Below the pieces are notes generated by a model, which was given only the letters and a program-made list of their open reading frames with translations, ran no database searches and had not been told where the DNA came from. Shown piece after piece: positions 61,655-64,000 of a stretch of 64,000 bases of DNA. The number at the start of each line of letters is the position of its first letter. The stretch's first letter is position 1. The position numbers and the translations under genes are program-made. Location of the stretch: the NCBI GenBank assembly GCA_002914845.1, contig JXTC01000292.1, positions 272,199 to 336,198 on the forward strand, in the 5' to 3' direction. This DNA comes from Trema orientale. Lineage: Eukaryota > Streptophyta > Magnoliopsida > Rosales > Cannabaceae.

Positions 61655-63225
61655 GGTTGTGGAGTTCTTCATCTCATGTTAAGCATCGTTCCCCTTCACC
61701 AATGAGGAGGAATTCTATTGAATTCTCCAAAGCACTAGAGAAGATCTCCCATGCAAGCACCCAGTGAAAGGATGAGGTCAGTGACATGTTACTACCCGAG
61801 TATCTTGTACCATATCATTTGCATCTGTTCAACTGGTCTTCTTCTGGTAATATTTCATGGAGTTCAGTTGCATAGGGATTTTAGTAATGTTAATATTTTG
61901 TAAATATGAGATAGCACGATTGCACTATCACTATTTTTAGGCAGCTTCATTTTATGCCTGCACTTTTTAATTTTCCATTGAAAGGCATTTTGATTTTCAT
62001 AAAATCATATACAGCCCTATATATATTCTGATCTTGAATTATAGTTTTTCGACAGTTTCATGTACTAATACATCATCTTCTGCTTTTCAAGGTCATCTAG
62101 TCCATAGGGGAGTACGTTGAGGCAACCAAGGGGCGAATGACTCAGGACGTTAGCTCTAGTCCTCCAAGGTAACCAAGAAAACAGAAACTTCGTCACGCCA
62201 GTACATAAATAAGTGAAGAAACAAGGTAAGAAAAATATTTTTTGAATTGTTCTTGATACTTTTATCTTTCATTGGCACTCGGAGCCTTTTAGTTGGTCTG
62301 TTTACTTATTCCGAGGACCCTGCCAGATTGTCTACTGCATGCACTGTATTCTGGTGAAGGTAGAAAATCTGAGGACAAGGGTCGCTCTCATTCAAAAAAT
62401 GTTAAAGGAGAGCAGTCAGCAGTATAATTTAGATTTTCTGCATAGACATCTGTTGAGAAAGGCTTTAATAAACATAGTGGCATTTTTTATTCTGGTTATC
62501 CGGAAAATGATATCCACAATACTGGAGGTAAGGAAAAGGGAAAACACGAAAGATCGGAAAGGCGAGAAACAGCTTCTGAACTGAAGATGATTATAGTTCT
62601 GATCCTGAAAAGATGACAGGTCACATGTATGAGGCAAAGAGGGGAAAGAGGAAAAGAGATCAGCATAAAGAGAAGCGACAAATATGTGAGGACCTACGTA
62701 ATTCTAAGTTGTCATTTTGCCTTTCTGATAGTAACCTTTAGATTTTTTATGGAATATTATCTGTTTGATTAAATTCTGGCAGCTGAAATGGATAGTGGGG
62801 AAGCTCTGAGCAAATCTCTCCGTTGCAACTTCATGGAGGTCTTGGTGCTAGAGTTTCTGGTAATGGGGTTGCAATTGTTTTCCAATGAACGTGGAAGGCT
62901 TTTTACTGTGTTATATGGTTTTGTTTGATGTCGACCGCGAGTACTTCTCTAGGTAGGAGTCTCATACTAGTCTCTAGTTGATTGATCTTATTCATCTTTT
63001 TAAGACAACTAAACTACAGACCTTGATGGTTTCATTATTTTGTGACTGTTAGGTTGACGGGCATATTATCCAGTTGACAAGGTTGAGCAGGCAGATCCAC
63101 ACTTTTTTACATGAACATGGTGAAAAATTCTATCTTTTACTGGCTTTTATAGAAGAAGAACATAGTTTCTGTGGGTCAATTCTCTATGTACAGTTTTTAT
63201 TAGCATATACCGCTTTGTCTCTGCA
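61655..63225 (+). pseudogene. Broken 3' half of PWI gene (copy 3)
   Basis: It matches about 53125-55450 of the intact gene, introns and 3' flank included: GAGTTCTTCATCTC, CACCAATGAGGAGG, AAAGGATGAGGTCAGTGACATG, GGCAACCAAGGGGCGAATGA, GTATTCTGGTGAAGGTAG and GGAAAAGGGAAAACACGAAAG. The exon at 53544-53693 appears lost. About 200 bases of the basic tail (near 54480-54700) are deleted, and several small frame changes and stops are present. No 5' half, PWI domain or promoter exists. The copy ends near 63225. Confidence 0.88.
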
Positions 63226-63453
63226 TATACAGGGCGCCTAGTATGAAGCCCATAAGTTGCAATGACTTTCGTAATTAAAAAGGAGGAGAGGGGGGGTTGG
63301 TGTTTATAAAACTTGTACACAACGACGCTGCTAGATTTTTCTCGTGAAGTTTCTTTTGAGTGTCGACTCACTTAAAAAGAAAAGTGAAAAAAAAAAAAGG
63401 TTGTGTATTAGAGCAGTATAATCTCTGAATAAATATATATATATATATAAAGA
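63226..63453. other. Unmatched DNA between duplication and MITE
   Basis: No gene; poly-A and (TA)n runs near 63388-63450. Confidence 0.5.
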
Positions 63454-63626
63454 GGGGATGGCTACGGTAGGGGCGTCCCTACGTAGGGTTATGCTTTAAT
63501 TATCGTTGGATGGGAATCTGTGGGGAATAACGGGAATCTGTGGAGAATCTATTTATATACAGATTCTCATCCAACGGTGAATAGACAGAGCCCTACGTAG
63601 GGGTGCCCCTACTGTAGACGCGCCCA
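63454..63626 (+). mobile_element. Foldback MITE, copy 2, with 9-base target duplication
   Basis: The 173-base element begins GGGGATGGCTACGGTAGGGG and ends TACTGTAGACGCGCCCA. ATATAAAGA stands at 63445-63453 and again at 63627-63635, a perfect 9-base target-site duplication, the length typical of Mutator-like elements. Inside each end is a CCCTACGTAGGG palindrome. The core (GTTGGATGGGAATCTGTGG and CAGATTCTCATCCAAC) folds back. No coding capacity. Confidence 0.9.
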
Positions 63627-63811
63627 ATATAAAGAAGACTTCTCAATAATTTTAATTTTTTTGTGAACATGAATAAATATTGAAAAAAATAGTGATAGTA
63701 TTAAATTTTTTTAATACTGATAAATATTATTAAATTTTTTTAATACCGATAAATAGTATTAAGTTTTTTTGTCCAACCACCAAATTAATCACTACAGTAA
63801 GATATGGATCT

Positions 63812-63981
63812 AGCGCGTTTACAGTAGGGGCGCCCCTACGTAGGGTCCTGTCTATTCACCGTTGGATGGGAATCTGTATATAAATAGATTCTCCACAGAT
63901 TCTCGTTATTCCCCACAAATTTCCATCCAACGATAATTAAAGCATGATTTTATGTAGGAACGCTCCTACCGTAGTCATCCC
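63812..63981 (-). mobile_element. Foldback MITE, copy 3, inverted
   Basis: Reverse-orientation copy of the element at 63454, about 170 bases. The shared asymmetrical part (GCTTTAATTATCGTTGGATGG on the minus strand) fixes the orientation. The right end reads GTAGTCATCCC. No clear target duplication was found. It lies only 185 bases from copy 2, so the two can pair as one large inverted repeat. Confidence 0.85.
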
Positions 63982-64000
63982 TAATTTAAATTATTATAAA

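Noticed and set aside
1-64000. CRISPR arrays, operons or prokaryotic mobile elements
   Set aside because: Spliceosomal introns and plant protein families throughout; no regular spaced repeats of CRISPR type.

Overview
The window is nuclear DNA from a flowering plant, most likely a eudicot and probably a rosid. The genes have many short introns with GT..AG borders, several products carry plastid transit peptides, and the intergenic DNA is AT-rich and full of small foldback elements and tRNA-like SINE pieces. One 925-base run of N and one isolated N mark assembly gaps. Gene names rest on protein motifs and on remembered Arabidopsis relatives; no search was run.

Layout. 0-2.5 kb: degenerate repeats, then a promoter with G-boxes and an Evening-Element pair. 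2.5-3.5 kb: intronless GARP/MYB clock gene LUX (+). 6.4-8.1 kb: intronless PPR gene (-), head-to-head with a four-exon plastid-type J-protein gene (8.5-10.6 kb, +). 11.3-14.7 kb: TOC75 import channel, seven exons (-). 18.1-19.7 kb: decayed PPR pseudogene (+). 20.5-22.3 kb: LTI65/RD29-type stress protein, four exons (+). 23.5-25.8 kb: Rubisco activase, seven exons, redox-type long form (-). 28.6-32.3 kb: plastid sugar/H+ symporter-like MFS protein, fourteen exons (-). 34.4 kb: small protein of unknown function (+). 36.0-40.3 kb: large subunit of TFIIA, eleven exons (-). 40.3-49.6 kb: gene-poor DNA with tandem repeats, foldback elements, an LTR-like fossil and the N gap. 49.6-54.7 kb: PWI/RS splicing co-activator (SRm160-like), twelve exons (+). 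56.5-58.8 kb: PTAC16, five exons (+). 59.2-63.2 kb: further broken copies of the PWI-gene 3' part and of PTAC16, arranged as a decayed tandem triplication. 63.4-64 kb: two copies of a foldback MITE in opposite orientation; a third copy lies at 48.8 kb.

Much of the set serves the chloroplast: the import pore (TOC75), carbon fixation (Rubisco activase), plastid nucleoid or thylakoid (PTAC16), plastid J-protein and envelope sugar transport. These sit among clock, splicing and general transcription genes. This is not an operon; the proximity looks like conserved gene order. From memory, the Arabidopsis relatives of LUX, TOC75 and PTAC16 lie close together on chromosome 3 (At3g46), and those of the PPR, J-protein and sugar-transporter genes (with a LUX paralogue) lie on chromosome 5 (At5g59). 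Those two regions are duplicates of each other, so the window appears to keep the unduplicated order.

No wholly new system was found. The most notable points are the PWI-PTAC16 triplication, the self-complementary MITE family, the compact LUX clock promoter with a five-codon uORF, the intron that can switch Rubisco activase from the long to the short form, and a taspase-type QLDG site in TFIIA-L.
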